DNA of 64,000 nucleotides from Candidatus Enterovibrio escicola (lineage in GTDB: Bacteria > Pseudomonadota > Gammaproteobacteria > Enterobacterales > Vibrionaceae), in assembly GCF_002464935.1 (NCBI RefSeq), contig NZ_NBYY01000031.1, forward strand, positions 17,967-81,966, written 5' to 3'. Under the pieces are notes generated by a model. It was given only the letters and a program-made list of their open reading frames with translations, searched no databases and was not told where the DNA came from. Positions 10,248-21,498 of the stretch are shown here, one piece after another. Both the position numbers and the translations under genes were made by a program. How positions within the stretch are numbered: the first letter of the stretch is position 1; the number at the start of each line of letters is the position of its first letter.

Positions 10248-11054
10248 TTATTTAAACTCCGCCCAAATCGGCGCATGGTCCGAGGGTTTCTCAATTCCAC
10301 GGAGTTCATAATCAATACCCGTATCCACGCATTTATTAATCAAGGACGCCGTCACAAAAATTACGTCAATACGTAAACCTCGATTATCATCAAAGCCACG
10401 AGAACGGTAATCAAACCAAGAGTATTTGTCGTCTACATCGGGAAATTGTTGGCGGAAAGTATCACTAAAGCCCCAATTCATCAAGGTTTCCAGCATTTCA
10501 CGTTCTTCTGGTTGGAAAGAGCACTTACCTGTTTTCAGCCATCGTTTTCGGTTTACATCACCGATACCAATATCACAGTCCAGCGGACTAATGTTAACAT
10601 CTCCCATCATAATGACATGCTGATCATTACTGTGATAGTCATTTAAGTATATCATCAAATCTTTATAAAACTTACGTTTCGTCGGATATTTTATTTTGTG
10701 CTCGATGTTTTCACCTTGAGGGAAGTAACCGTTTAGTACGGTTACCTCACTTCCATCTGGTTGCTTAAACGTAACCATGATCATGCGTCGTTGTGCGTTT
10801 TCCTCATCGGTAGGGAACCCTTTTTGTATTTTTATCGGTTCTTCCTTGCACAGGATGGCGACACCATAGTGAGCTTTTTGCCCATAGGAATATACTTTAT
10901 AACCCATAGATTCGACAGCTGCTAGGGGGAAAGCATCATCATGCACTTTGATTTCTTGTAGTCCAATGACCTCAGGCTGATGTTTGTCAATTAATGCTTG
11001 CAGTTGGTGAAGGCGAGCACGTAGTCCATTAATATTGAATGATATGACTTTCAT
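10248..11054 (-). CDS. xthA: Exodeoxyribonuclease III (AP endonuclease)
   Basis: Mg-dependent 3'-5' exonuclease and class II AP endonuclease of base-excision repair. The 268 residues match the E. coli enzyme in length. Active-site residues are visible in order: Asn7 (FNING), Glu34 (LQEIKV), Tyr110 (NGYFPQGEN), Asp152 and Asn154 (GDVNISP), Asp230 (LRIDVIF) and Asp259-His260 (SDHAPIW). It starts at ATG 11054 and stops at 10248. It is monocistronic, transcribed in the same direction as ffs, about 190 bases upstream of that RNA. The gene shows no damage although both flanks are IS-derived. Confidence 0.96.
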   Translation of the reverse strand: MKVISFNINGLRARLHQLQALIDKHQPEVIGLQEIKVHDDAFPLAAVESMGYKVYSYGQKAHYGVAILCKEEPIKIQKGFPTDEENAQRRMIMVTFKQPDGSEVTVLNGYFPQGENIEHKIKYPTKRKFYKDLMIYLNDYHSNDQHVIMMGDVNISPLDCDIGIGDVNRKRWLKTGKCSFQPEEREMLETLMNWGFSDTFRQQFPDVDDKYSWFDYRSRGFDDNRGLRIDVIFVTASLINKCVDTGIDYELRGIEKPSDHAPIWAEFK

Positions 11055-11111
11055 GCGATTATTATTTTCTCTCTCGTGTGGAACGTAACAATGATATTAA
11101 TCATATTATAG

Positions 11112-11187
11112 GGCGTCGTTTCCTAAATATCTGAACTAATCGCAATTCCTACGATCAGATCATCATGGAGTTAAACGGAAGGTGATA
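11112..11187 (+). mobile_element. IS903-like 5' end fragment
   Basis: Left terminus GGCGTCGTTTCCTAAATATC and the following 60 bases of leader (ACGATCAGATCATCATGGAG). It is cut at 11188 by an IS256 end. Its 3' end reappears at 12200, so 11188-12199 is inserted or exchanged material. Confidence 0.85.
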
Positions 11188-11257
11188 AGAGCTATAGTGA
11201 TTTCTGGTGTATGGGTAGGAAAGAATTAGGTGTAACATGTTGTTTAATATCATAAAT
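11188..11257 (+). mobile_element. IS256-family left-end fragment
   Basis: GAGCTATAGTGATTTCTGGT, identical in design to the left terminus of the IS256 copies at 8461 and 18944, followed by a short leader. No transposase codons remain. It is sandwiched between IS903-like and IS982 sequence. Confidence 0.7.
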
Positions 11258-12199
11258 CTATATAATTTCTTGCTTATCCAACCTAGTTGTCTTGGTTTTC
11301 GGCTTTTTTGGTTGAAATGAATAAGCAATCATCCCCGCCAGCGTGTTGGCCATACAGGTGATACAACTACGGTGCCGAGAATGCTCAATTTGGGATATGT
11401 TTTTTAGTTGGTCAAAAACGATTTCAATAATAAATCGTTTCCGGAGCATCAGGCGGTTCCAAAGTTTCATCACTTTATGGTTCCATATTTTTTTGCACAC
11501 CCATTATCAGTGTCACTCCCTTGTCTGCAAATTTCCGCTCCAATGGACCAGAGATATAACCTTTATCTCCGAATAAACACCCCAAATCTCGTCAACCATT
11601 TCCAACACTGGCTTTCTATCATCCATGTTAGCCATCGCCACTTTGGTCATTGATAATAAGGTGTAATTTTAAACCCTAGAACCACCACATAGTTCTTTTT
11701 CCTCGCTTCTAGATACCTTTAAAAACTTAATGTCTGAAAATACATAGGTTGTGACAAACCTGTAGCTTGTACGAATCAACGAAGGCAATCCCTATCGGCC
11801 TTGCCTTACTATGAGTGAGGTAAGAGCACAGCGGAACCAGAACACCTTGCATGAGCTTGAGCATTTGCGTGTAGCTAACTTAGTAAATTCATTGGTGAGG
11901 TAGCGACAAACACAGTGGATGTAATAGGTTTTGAAGTCTAGATACCCCGATTGATGGAAAGCTATCACTATCATCATAACCTCGCTAACTAAGAAGCGAA
12001 AAGGCTCATTTCTTTGTTTAACACCGGAAGAAATTAGGTGTTTTTTCCATTCAGGGAGGAAAGTCTAGTAGAAGTCGTCAACATCGACGAAAACACCATC
12101 TCAGTTATTCATGCCAAACTCCTTATGCAGACAAGAGTTTTTTCAAACGATCAGATCGCGACTTTGGCATTTAATTAATTTCTTATGCGCAGTTCAGGT
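11258..12199 (-). mobile_element. IS982-family element
   Basis: The left terminus ACCTGAACTGCGCATAAG ends at 12199. Transposase fragments run down to 11258 (VMKLWNRLMLRKRFIIEIVF, then [24 protein letters not shown] C-terminus). The right terminal repeat is eroded. Frames are broken near 11500, 11800 and 12000. It lies at the TAAT(T/G)AC site of an IS903-like copy that continues at 12200. Confidence 0.85.
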
Positions 12200-12351
12200 T
12201 AATGACAATGCTCACGTTAGTGAAGAACCAGCAAAAGTGAAAGCGATGAATAAAGTTCTAAAACTCGGTATGCATGTTCACCAGCAGACAAATTAAGACT
12301 GTAAAAAAGATGGAGATCAGTGTGTTATAACCCTGCTTTAATCAACAACGC
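12200..12351 (+). mobile_element. IS903-like 3' end fragment
   Basis: Begins TAATGACAATGCTCACGTTA (consensus TAATTACAATGCTCAAG) and includes the transposase C-terminus (KVLKLGMHVHQQTN, stop). It ends with the right terminus AATCAACAACGC. It belongs with the 5' end at 11112. Confidence 0.85.
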
Positions 12352-12844
12352 TTATGCCTGCCATTATTAAAAACTGGTAGGGTCAATGGTGACAAGCATT
12401 AAGGATTTACAGTCGGAAGGTTTTTGTATTTTCAAATTAATAGTGGTCGAATCTGTACTTGCTTTGCCACTGATAAAGCTTATTCAACAAGAATGACCAT
12501 ACTTGGCGACAAGAAATCCACGAAGCGACTTACCTTCATCAAATATATTCTGATGTCAACTTAGATGCTTAGCCATATGTTTCTTTGCCATGTTAGCAAC
12601 ATGGCATTAGGAATTTTAGGAAATCCAATTTATATCCCATATTTGCTGTAAATAATCTATAAACAGTCCTTCTCGCTGTTAATTTATGTCTAATAAAGCA
12701 TACAATCAAACATGTTTATTTAAGGTAATCGATATTTGTTTTTACTTTTGCAATTTTCGATAATCAGGTATTACCAACTCACTGGTAGTGGGTGACATAC
12801 CAATATTAACTAGTTGTTTCACTACTAAATAAGGTAGGTACATT
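12352..12844. other. pflB leader region
   Basis: About 490 bases with no surviving gene. In relatives focA, the formate channel gene, often precedes pflB; no trace was recognised here. Near the gene an imperfect inverted repeat (GGTAGTG at about 12784, CACTACT at about 12821) and AT-rich tracts may be regulatory. No good FNR half-site pair was identified. The ribosome binding site of pflB is AAGGTAGG just before ATG 12845. Confidence 0.4.
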
Positions 12845-15121
12845 ATGTCTAAGAATTTTTCTAAAGCATGGAAAGGTTTCATTGAAGGCGAATGGCAAGA
12901 AGAAGTTAACCTTCGTAACTTCATCCAGAAAAACTACACTCCTTACGAGGGTGACGAATCGTTCCTACAAACTAAAGGTACTGAAGCGACTAACGCGCTT
13001 TGGGATAAAGTGATGGAAGGAGTTAAAATCGAAAACACTACTCACGCACCCGTTAACTTTGATACCTCACTTATCTCTACCATTACTGCTCACAACGCAG
13101 GCTATATCATCAAAGATCTGGAGAAAATAGTAGGTCTTCAAACTGATGAGCCTCTGAAACGCGCGCTTATCCCTAATGGAGGGGTACGCATGATCGAGAA
13201 TTCTTGTAAGGCTTATGGCCGTACTCTAGACTCGATGGTTTCTAAAATTTACTCAGAATACCGAAAAACACACAACCAAGGTGTATTCGATATCTACACT
13301 CCAGATATCCTGAACTGTCGTAAATCAGGTGTTTTAACTGGTTTGCCCGATGCTTACGGCAGAGGACGCATTATAGGTGACTACCGGCGCGTTGCGCTGT
13401 ACGGTATAAACTTCCTGATAAAGGATAAAGTCACTCAGTTCAATTCACTACAAGAAAAACTGGAAACTGGCGATGACCTGCAAATGACAATGCAACTGCG
13501 CGAGGAAATTCAAGAACAATCCCGTGCTCTAATACAGATAAAAGAAATGGCAGCAAAATACGGCTGTGACATTTCGGATCCTGCGACTAATGCACAAGAA
13601 GCAGTTCAATGGGTTTACTTCGGCTACCTTGCCGCAGTAAAATCCCAAAACGGTGCCGCAATGTCTCTAGGTCGAACTTCTACATTCCTAGACGTGTACA
13701 TTGAACGTGACATTGCTGAAGGCAAGATTACTGAAGTTGAAGCACAGGAAATTATCGATCACTTCGTAATGAAACTACGTATCGTCCGTTTTCTACGTAC
13801 TCCTGAATACGATGAGCTGTTCTCTGGCGACCCAATTTGGGCAACTGAATCAATAGGAGGTATGGGGGTTGACGGTCGTACTCTAGTTACCCGTACTAAC
13901 TTCCGATTCCTGAACACCCTATACACCATGGGGCCAAGCCCAGAGCCAAACATCACTGTTTTGTGGTCTGAGCAACTACCGGTAGGCTTCAAAGAGTTTT
14001 GTGCTAAAGTATCTATCGACACATCTTCTATCCAGTACGAAAATGATGACTTGATGCGTCCAGATTTCAACAACGATGATTACGCTATCGCTTGTTGTGT
14101 ATCACCAATGGTTATTGGTAAGCACATGCAATTCTTCGGTGCCAGAGCAAACTTAGCAAAAACCCTACTATATGTAATCAACGGTGGTGTTGACGAGAAG
14201 TTGAAACTACAAGTCGGTCCTAAACGAGCACCAATGATGGATGAAGTACTAGACTTTAAAAAGGTTTGGTCTGGTCTAGACATCTTCATGGATTGGTTGG
14301 CAACTCAATACATCACCGCACTGAACGCTATCCACTACTCTCACGACAAGTACAGCTACGAAGCATCAATGATGGCTCTGCACGATCGTGACGTTTTCCG
14401 TACCATGGCCTGTGGTATCGCAGGACTATCTGTTGCCACTGACTCTTTATCTGCTATAAAGTACGCAAAAGTTAAGCCAATCCGTGACGAAGACGGCATC
14501 GCCTTTGATTATGAAATTGAAGGTGACTATCCGAAATTCGGTAATAATGATTCACGCGTAGATGACATTGCGTGCGAACTAGTTGAAAAATTCATGACTA
14601 AGATCCGTAAGATGAAAACCTACCGTAATGCAGTACCCACGCAGTCTATCTTAACCATAACCTCAAACGTGGTCTACGGGAAGAAAACTGGGAATACCCC
14701 AGATGGTCGTCGTTCCGGAGCGCCCTTCGCACCCGGTGCAAACCCAATGCATGGTCGTGACGAAAAAGGTGCTATAGCATCTCTGACGTCTGTAGGTAAA
14801 CTTCCATTCGCACATGCGAAAGATGGTATTTCTTACACCTTTTCTATCGTGCCTAACGCACTTGGTAAAGACATTGACACGCAGAAAGCAAATCTTGGTG
14901 GGCTGATGGACGGTTATTTCCACTACAAATCAGGCACCGAAAGTGGCCAACACCTGAACGTGAACGTTTTGAACCGTGAAACTTTGGAAGATGCAGTTAA
15001 GCACCCAGAAAAGTACCCACAGTTAACCATCCGAGTATCAGGTTATGCTGTGCGTTTTAATTCTCTAACTGCTGCACAGCAGCAAGATGTTATCACACGT
15101 ACATTCACTGCTGTTCTATAA
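12845..15121 (+). CDS. pflB: Formate C-acetyltransferase (pyruvate formate-lyase)
   Basis: Glycyl-radical enzyme converting pyruvate plus CoA to acetyl-CoA and formate under anaerobic conditions. The 758 residues are essentially the E. coli length (760). The catalytic cysteine pair is Cys417-Cys418 in IACCVSP, and the radical glycine is Gly733 in [10 protein letters not shown] near the C-terminus. The pyruvate-binding and barrel regions are unbroken. A strong intrinsic terminator follows at once, and the activase gene pflA lies 190 bases downstream, the usual order. Codon use is cleaner than in the surrounding IS debris, which argues for current selection. Confidence 0.98.
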   Translation: MSKNFSKAWKGFIEGEWQEEVNLRNFIQKNYTPYEGDESFLQTKGTEATNALWDKVMEGVKIENTTHAPVNFDTSLISTITAHNAGYIIKDLEKIVGLQTDEPLKRALIPNGGVRMIENSCKAYGRTLDSMVSKIYSEYRKTHNQGVFDIYTPDILNCRKSGVLTGLPDAYGRGRIIGDYRRVALYGINFLIKDKVTQFNSLQEKLETGDDLQMTMQLREEIQEQSRALIQIKEMAAKYGCDISDPATNAQEAVQWVYFGYLAAVKSQNGAAMSLGRTSTFLDVYIERDIAEGKITEVEAQEIIDHFVMKLRIVRFLRTPEYDELFSGDPIWATESIGGMGVDGRTLVTRTNFRFLNTLYTMGPSPEPNITVLWSEQLPVGFKEFCAKVSIDTSSIQYENDDLMRPDFNNDDYAIACCVSPMVIGKHMQFFGARANLAKTLLYVINGGVDEKLKLQVGPKRAPMMDEVLDFKKVWSGLDIFMDWLATQYITALNAIHYSHDKYSYEASMMALHDRDVFRTMACGIAGLSVATDSLSAIKYAKVKPIRDEDGIAFDYEIEGDYPKFGNNDSRVDDIACELVEKFMTKIRKMKTYRNAVPTQSILTITSNVVYGKKTGNTPDGRRSGAPFAPGANPMHGRDEKGAIASLTSVGKLPFAHAKDGISYTFSIVPNALGKDIDTQKANLGGLMDGYFHYKSGTESGQHLNVNVLNRETLEDAVKHPEKYPQLTIRVSGYAVRFNSLTAAQQQDVITRTFTAVL

Positions 15122-15157
15122 TTCAAAGCTCTAATTGAACAAATAAACTCACGCTTT

Positions 15158-15192
15158 CACAAAAACACCTCTATTGGAGCGGTGTTTTTGTG
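15158..15192 (+). terminator. Intrinsic terminator between pflB and pflA
   Basis: Perfect 12-bp stem CACAAAAACACC / GGTGTTTTTGTG around an 11-base loop, followed by a T-rich tract. It would reduce read-through so that pflA is expressed far less than pflB, as is usual. Confidence 0.75.
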
Positions 15193-15311
15193 TGTATTTA
15201 ATTTTTCTTCAACAAAGTGCTGCTTAATTATATAAAAGACAATTGTTTGGTATACCTACCCGTCTGTAATAAAATAACACCTTACTCCTTTTCAATAATT
15301 CGGAGAATCTA

Positions 15312-16052
15312 ATGTCTATCAATGGCCGTATCCACTCATTTGAGTCATGTGGTACCGTCGATGGTCCTGGTATTCGCTTTATCGTATTCCTTCAAGGATG
15401 CCTAATGCGCTGCAAATACTGTCATAACTGTGATACATGGGATCTTGATGGTGGGCGTGAAGTCAATGTCAAGGATATAATGAAGGAATTGGTCACCTAC
15501 CGACACTTCATCGATGCATCAGGTGGCGGTCTTACCGCATCTGGCGGTGAGGCTATGCTACAACCTGAGTTTGTGTTTGATTTATTCCGTGCTGCACAGG
15601 CTGAGGGTATTCACACTTGCCTTGACACAAATGGTCATATCCGCAAATACACAGACATCGTTGACGATGTGCTAAGTGCAACCGATCTGGTGATGCTAGA
15701 TCTAAAGCAAATGAATGATACTATGCATAAGAGTCTCGTTGGCGTATCAAACAAACGAACATTAGATTTTGCTCGCTACCTCCAACAACGCTGCCAAAAA
15801 ACTTGGATTCGCTACGTTATTGTACCAGGTTACACGGATGATGAAGATTCAATACGTCAGCTAGGGGAATTTCTCAAAGGCATGGACAATGTTGAAAAAG
15901 TTGAAATGTTACCCCTCCACCAGCTAGGTGCCTATAAGTGGGAAATCCTAGGTTATGAATACGAACTCAAAGACATTAACCCACCAACAACAAGAACAAT
16001 GGAAAACCTTAAATCAATTCTTGAAGATTACAACCTAAAAGTGATGTATTAA
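15312..16052 (+). CDS. pflA: Pyruvate formate-lyase activating enzyme
   Basis: Radical SAM enzyme that abstracts a hydrogen from Gly733 of PflB to install the glycyl radical. The 246 residues are the full length. The 4Fe-4S motif CX3CX2C is Cys30, Cys34 and Cys37 ([12 protein letters not shown]), preceded by the family motif [17 protein letters not shown] and the C-terminal [11 protein letters not shown] are present. The ribosome binding site CGGAGA lies about 7 bases before ATG 15312. It is transcribed after pflB past a terminator and may also have its own promoter in the 120 bases between them. Confidence 0.97.
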   Translation: MSINGRIHSFESCGTVDGPGIRFIVFLQGCLMRCKYCHNCDTWDLDGGREVNVKDIMKELVTYRHFIDASGGGLTASGGEAMLQPEFVFDLFRAAQAEGIHTCLDTNGHIRKYTDIVDDVLSATDLVMLDLKQMNDTMHKSLVGVSNKRTLDFARYLQQRCQKTWIRYVIVPGYTDDEDSIRQLGEFLKGMDNVEKVEMLPLHQLGAYKWEILGYEYELKDINPPTTRTMENLKSILEDYNLKVMY

Positions 16053-16173
16053 GTGCCTATTTTAATATATAATGCTCAACGTTGGGTTAGTTTATTTATA
16101 TGTACTAAAAAGTATCAACTACATCTGTTCTTGCAAGTAAAATGCCCTCCACCCTGTGAGATTCACAAAAATT

Positions 16174-16721
16174 ATATCTTAAGCCGCCATCAAATACTCT
16201 ACAAAATATCGTTAGGAGAACGATACTAAAGACTCGCTCTACCACGTGTATTGAGTATATATCCTATCTTAAAATTTTCTTATTACTGACTCCGTTGAAG
16301 TTAGTTCCTTTGGCTAAGAATCTCCTTATCAGACCATTGGTCTGTTCATTCAGTCCCCAATCACTTGACCGAGAAGGTCTGGAAAAACAGAAATTAGCGT
16401 CTATGATTTTAGCAACTTCCTCATGAATGGCGAACTCTACACCCTTACTTAACGTGAGGGTTTTGAAGTCATAAAAGGGGAATTCATAATTTTAATAAAC
16501 GTTCCCACTACAGTACCCACCTGTTTATTGAGCATCTTTCTGATGCAGTAGATCTTATTGGTGTTATCAACTACAGTAAGCAGAAAAAACTTGTCCCCAA
16601 GTCCCGACGATAGTGTCAATATTGAAATGACCTAACTCGGCCTTTTTATCAGCAATATCAGGGCATGTCTTAATGCCAACTCGGTTCTTTATCTTTAGTT
16701 TATCACCGCAGCGCAGCTTCA
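16174..16721 (-). mobile_element. IS30-family transposase remnant
   Basis: On the minus strand the IS30 catalytic region is readable with errors: LTLSKGVEFAIHEEVAKIID (family form TLTSDNGTEFAGHEEV), then SDWGLNEQTNGLIRRFL and a degraded C-terminus near 16180. The N-terminal helix-turn-helix is missing. It is bounded at 16722 by a short tandem repeat. Confidence 0.8.
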
Positions 16722-16769
16722 TTTTATAGGGTTTATATTTTATAGGGTTTATATTTTATAGGGTTTATA
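16722..16769 (+). repeat. Three perfect tandem copies of a 16-bp unit
   Basis: TTTTATAGGGTTTATA occurs three times in succession without a mismatch, at the edge of the IS30 remnant. It is recent slippage or recombination in non-coding DNA. Confidence 0.9.
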
Positions 16770-16828
16770 ATGATGGTGAAGATCCTTGTATAGGGAACCA
16801 AAATTATCCCTGTCATGCCATATATACC

Positions 16829-17712
16829 GACGTTGTTTTCTAAATATCTGAACTAATCTCCATTCCTACGATCAGATCATTATAGCGTTAAGCGGGAGGT
16901 TATAATAGGAAAGGGAAAGATCAGCAATTTGAAACAATATAATCAAGCATTAATAAACCCCTTTTGGATAAACGTCGCTGACATTAAGGCATACCATTGC
17001 CTAATGGCATCACGATCATCGTAGCCGTGGGTTTATATTTTCGGATATCGCGATTGAAATGGCACTGATGGCGAAAGGTATTTCTAAGCTCCCACTTCGT
17101 GGATTAGAAAGCTTTCTCAATTCGATTTTTACGTTGATGAATATCCCACTGAAATCCCCTAGATACACCTGCATTAGTAAGCGTTCGAAGACCGTAAAAG
17201 TTGAGTACCGTTTGCCACGTTTATAGGCGGTCGCACACGTCGTTATTGATACCACAGGCCTAAAAGTATACGACGAAGGTGAATGGAAAACGCGTAAACT
17301 CGGTAAGGAGAAGCGGTATATTTAGCGCAAGCGGCATCTTGCCGTTGATGTGTTTACTCATAAGGTTATTGCTGCAGAAATTAGCCTAGTTTCTATGGGT
17401 AACAATGAGATTTTACCTATATTGCTTAACCCATTACGACGAAAGATACAGCAAGTCAGTGCTGATGGAGCTTATGAAACAAGAACATCTGACCACGTAC
17501 TGGAGAACAAAGGAATAACACCACTATTCCACATCGAAGCAACACGGGGGACTGGGAGTAATGGCATCCTATAAATTAAGCTGTAAAGGCGTTAAAGGAG
17601 GGCAAACTGGCGGAGTAGAAAAAGGACAGGGATTATCATAAACGCTCATTAGTAGAGACAGCACTGTTTCGCTATAAAAATCTCTCAGCCCTAAACTCAC
17701 TCTTCGTAATTA
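16829..17712 (+). mobile_element. IS903-like element, 5' and central part
   Basis: Left terminus GACGTTGTTTTCTAAATATC at 16829, then a decayed IS903 transposase: RSATWKQYNQ-type N-terminus around 16920, IKVYDEGEWKTRKLGKEKR around 17265, and AAEISLVSMGNNEILPILLN at 17365. Multiple frameshifts. It stops at TAATTA (17707-17712) where the IS256/IS982 block begins, and the 3' end continues at 19791. Confidence 0.9.
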
Positions 17713-18944
17713 ACCTCAGAGGTTTGCATCAGTTTGCAAGCCATTGCTAGTATCGTTTTTTGGCTTCTACAATTCTTGGTTTTGTTCACTCTTAGCCTCA
17801 CCGTTGCAAACATTAATTCAATGGGGTTTGTCATTCGAATATGTGTCTAGTGTTCGGCGTGGAAATCGTAAAATGCTGACATTTCCACTTTGTCTTTGGT
17901 CAGATACTCCGCTGCTTTGGAATATTTAGCACCCTATCGTATTTCGAACTGTCCGAAGGCTTTATGTGCCTCTTGTTGTGTCTCCAACATCTAGATATCG
18001 TGAAGAGCTTCTTTCATTTTTGGTTGAACAGCTTTTAGGACTTTATTTGATACATTGGCCGTTTTGTGTACCCAGAAGCGATGATGACACTTCATTGCCC
18101 AATGCTTTATCACTGCATTCCAAAAACCGAAAGCGCCATCACCAATGGCGAATTCAGGAGCAATACTGTTATCTTGGGACGTTAGTTATGAAAAAACTTC
18201 AAGTCAACTAATCTCTGACTCCCTATACCCATCGACAACGGCTAGCATTTCCTTGCGGCAGGTATCCATCGACACCTATGACAATAAGCAGGCAAAGATT
18301 GTCATCCATTCAAACTTTGCAGTAAATACCATCGGACTAAATGTAGACATACCGCCGTTTACTTAGGTCGCGCTTACGCCACTGGTTGCATTCTGCTTCC
18401 CATTGCTACTTGAGTTAAGAAACACTGTTTGCTGAAAAGCCCTTGGCTTACTTACCTAAGAGCGATTCCAAGTCTGGCTGCATATCGCCCGTGGAGATCT
18501 CACAAAGATAAAGCCAAGGGATAAGCTCTTCTATGTTTTTGGTTCGCTTGAGATAGGACGGAATCAGTGTGCTGTTGAACTTGATACCTCTCCCTATTCT
18601 ATCTCGAACCTTTGGGATTTTGACGATAATGTCGACGAGCTCAGTTTGTAGGTGCTACTCAGGCAAATGACCATTGCGAACCACTCCCTGCGTTCCGTTA
18701 TCTTGGAGTGCAGTAAAATTATCGAGCAAAGATTGGACCTTGACTTTTATAGCTTGAGCCAACAATTACTGTGTACCTTGTTTTAGCAGTTCATTAAGAG
18801 GATTTTATAGTTTATGAAGTTCAGTAACGTTATGATTATTATCCATGCGATATATTGCTTGTTGGTTGTTGATCTGGCGAGATCAATCAACAGGTTACAC
18901 CGCATTATTTCCTACCCATATACCAGAAATCACTATAAGCTCCG
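17713..18944 (-). mobile_element. IS256-family element, truncated
   Basis: On the minus strand the left terminus GAGCTTATAGTGATTTCTGG is at 18944. The transposase start (MDNNHNVTELHKL, followed by a stop) is at about 18858 and the C-terminal part reaches 17713. The last bases, ACCTCAGAGGTTT on the plus strand, share ACCTCAGA with the IS982 right terminus. That suggests a recombination joint. Fully degraded. Confidence 0.85.
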
Positions 18945-19790
18945 CAAGTTCTTGATTTGGGATATATTTTTTAGTTGGTCAAAAATAGTTTTAATAATAA
19001 ATCGTTTCCGGAGCATCAGGCGGGCCCAAAGTTTCATCACTTTAGGTTTCATATTCTTTTTTATACTCGTTATCAGTGTCACTCTCTTGTCTGGAAGTTC
19101 CCGCTGCAATGGACCAGAGATATAACCTTTTTCTCCGTATAAACACCCCCAAAGCTCGTCAGCAAGTTCCGACACAGGCTTTTTATCATCCACGCTAGCC
19201 GTCGTCACTTTAACTGATATAATGTACTCTACTCATTGATAATAAAGTGTAATTTTAAGCCGTAAAACCACCCCATCCTTCCTTTTTCTTTCTTCTCGGT
19301 ACCTTTAAAAACCTGATGTCTGAGAATACGTAAGTTGTGACAAACCTGTCACTTAGATGAATCAACAAAGGCAATCGCTGTCGGCCTTGCCTGACGGTGA
19401 GTGAGGTAAGATTAAAGCAGAACCAGAACACCTTGCATGAGTTTGAGCGTCCTCGTGTAACTAACTAATCCAGGAAATTTATTGGTGAGGTAGCGATAAA
19501 CAAAGTGGATGTAATAAGTTTTAAAGTCTCGATATCCCGATTTATGGGAAGCTATCACTATCGTCATCACTTCGCTAACTGAGAGGCGGAAAGGCTTTTT
19601 TCTTTGTTTGATACCGGAAGAAATTAGGTGTCTTTTCCATACAGGGAGGAAAGTTTGGCAGAAGTCGTCGACATCGACGAAAACAGCATCTAGGTTATTA
19701 ATGCCAAAATCCTCGTGCAGTCAATAGTTTATTTCAAACGATAAGATCGCGACTTGGGCATTTAGTTCATTTCTTATGCGCAGTTCAGGT
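18945..19790 (-). mobile_element. IS982-family element, right end lost
   Basis: The left terminus ACCTGAACTGCGCATAAG ends at 19790. The C-terminal transposase piece (KPVSELADELWGCLYGEKGY, NMKPKVMKLWARLMLRKRF) is open at 18933-19208 and the N-terminal half is frame-broken. The right end has been exchanged for IS256 sequence. TAATTA is present at both outer edges (17707-17712 and 19791-19796). Confidence 0.85.
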
Positions 19791-19997
19791 TAATTACAAT
19801 GCTCAAGTTAGTTAAGCGCTGGCAAATTTGAAAACGATGGACAGGCCTTAAACCCTACCATATATAGTTTCTGAAAGAAAATTCCTAGGTAAAAGAACAA
19901 AGTTATAAGACTTGATATGCCTGTTCACCTGAAGATAAATTAGGACTATAAAGAAATTAGGATCAGTGCATTATAGGCCTGATTTTATCAATAATAC
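19791..19997 (+). mobile_element. IS903-like 3' end with internal 56-bp repeat
   Basis: Resumes at TAATTACAATGCTCAAG and runs to the right terminus near 19997. A 56-bp repeat is inserted between GATGGAC and AAAGTTATAAG of the transposase gene (19843-19898). Confidence 0.85.
19843..19898 (+). repeat. 56-bp interspersed repeat, copy 2
   Basis: The only copy with IS903-like sequence on both sides, so it shows the unit as an insertion. GGAC precedes it and its own last four bases are GAAC, compatible with a 4-bp target duplication or target specificity. It is slightly more diverged than copies 1 and 3. Confidence 0.85.
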
Positions 19998-20310
19998 CCC
20001 TTCCATTACTTTAAAATCCTCACGTCAGATAACGATACAGAGTTCGCCGAGCATAAAGATGTTGCTGAAATTACAGACGCTGATTTCTATTTTGCCAGAC
20101 CTTATAGGTCAAGTGATCGGGGATTAAAGGAGCATACAAATGGTTTGATAAGACGCTTTTTATCCAAGGAAACTCTTTTCAATGAAGTCAGTAATGAGCA
20201 AATTGCCAAGATAAAACACATCCTCAATACACGTAATAAGGCGAGTCTTAGATATCGCTTTCCTAACGATATTTTTTTAGAGTATTTAATGACGACTTAA
20301 GATATAACAC
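19998..20310 (+). mobile_element. IS30-family transposase C-terminal remnant
   Basis: Reads FKILTSDNDTEFAEHKDVAE, SSDRGLKEHTNGLIRRFL, NEVSNEQIAKIKHILNTR and LEYLMTT before a stop at about 20299. These are the IS30 catalytic and C-terminal segments in one nearly continuous frame. It is truncated at the 5' side by the end of an IS903-like copy. Confidence 0.85.
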
Positions 20311-20392
20311 ATGTACATTTCAAATTATGGTGGCGTTTAGGTTTAAGGAGCCTGCCATTATCTTCAATAGAATTACATTAACTGTTTTATTT

Positions 20393-21366
20393 GGCGTTGT
20401 TTCATAAATATCTGAACTAATCGCAATTCCTACGATCAGATCATAATGAAATTAAGCGTGAAGTGATGACAGTAAAGGCCAAGCATAAGATCAGCAACTG
20501 GAAACAATATAATCAAGCATTAGTAAACCGAGGATCAGTGACTTTCTGGATACCGCGATTGAAACTGAACTAATGGTAAAAGATATTTGCGAGCTTTCAC
20601 TTCGTGGATTAAAAGGCTTTCTCAATTCGGTTTTTACGTTGATGAATGTCACGATAAAATTCTCTACATACACTTTTATTAGTGATACGTTCGAAGACCG
20701 TAGAAGTTAAGTACCGTTTGCCAAGTCGAGGAGCTGTCGACCACGTCGTTATTGATGCCACAGCTCTAAAAATATACGGTGAAGGTGGATGGGAAACGTA
20801 TAAACACGGTAAGGCGAAGCGCCTATCTATCGCAAATCTCATCTTGCAGTTGATGTATTTACTCATGAGGTTATGGCTGCAAAAGTTAGCCTAGTTTCTG
20901 TAGGTGACAATGCGGTTTTACCTACATTTATTAACCTATTAAGACGAAGAATACAACAAGTCAGTGCTGATGGAGTCTATGACACAAAAGCAGGTCACCA
21001 CGTACTGAAGAACAAAGTAATAACGCCCACTATTCCACCTCGAAGCAACACGGAGTACTGGGAGAAAAGGCATCCTAGAAATGAAGCTATCAAGGCGTTA
21101 AAAGAGGATAAACTGGCGGAGTGAAAAAAGGACAGGAGTTATCACAAACGGTCATTAGTAGAGACAGCAATGTTTTGCTATAAGCAGTTGCTCATTCCTA
21201 AACTCACTCTTCGTAATTACAATTCTCAAGTTAGTGAAGTGCTGGCACATGTGAAAACGATGAGCAAAGTTATAAAACTCGGTATGCCTATTTACCAGCA
21301 GATAAATTAAGAATGTAAAATAGATTGAAATCAGTGCGTTATAGGCCTGATTTAATTAACAATACC
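20393..21366 (+). mobile_element. IS903-like element, near complete but inactive
   Basis: Both ends are present: GGCGTTGTTTCATAAATATC at 20393 and CCTGATTTAATTAACAATAC near 21366. The transposase reads AKHKISNWKQYNQALVNRGS near 20485, then VEVKYRLPSRGAVDHVVIDA (from 20700), VSVGDNAVLPTFINLLRRRI and HPRNEAIKALKEDKLAE. The last is cut by TGA at 21122 where TGG is expected. At least two frameshifts precede that. This copy is the best template for the family consensus in the window. Confidence 0.9.
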
Positions 21367-21498
21367 GTTTGATTGGAGAATGTTGGAGTACGGACTTGAA
21401 TTCAGAGATAGGCATGAGGCATAAAAAGAACCATATATTGTAGTGACCATAACTATATTAGAATTCTTACCATACTAAAACAACAGGAAATTTTACTG

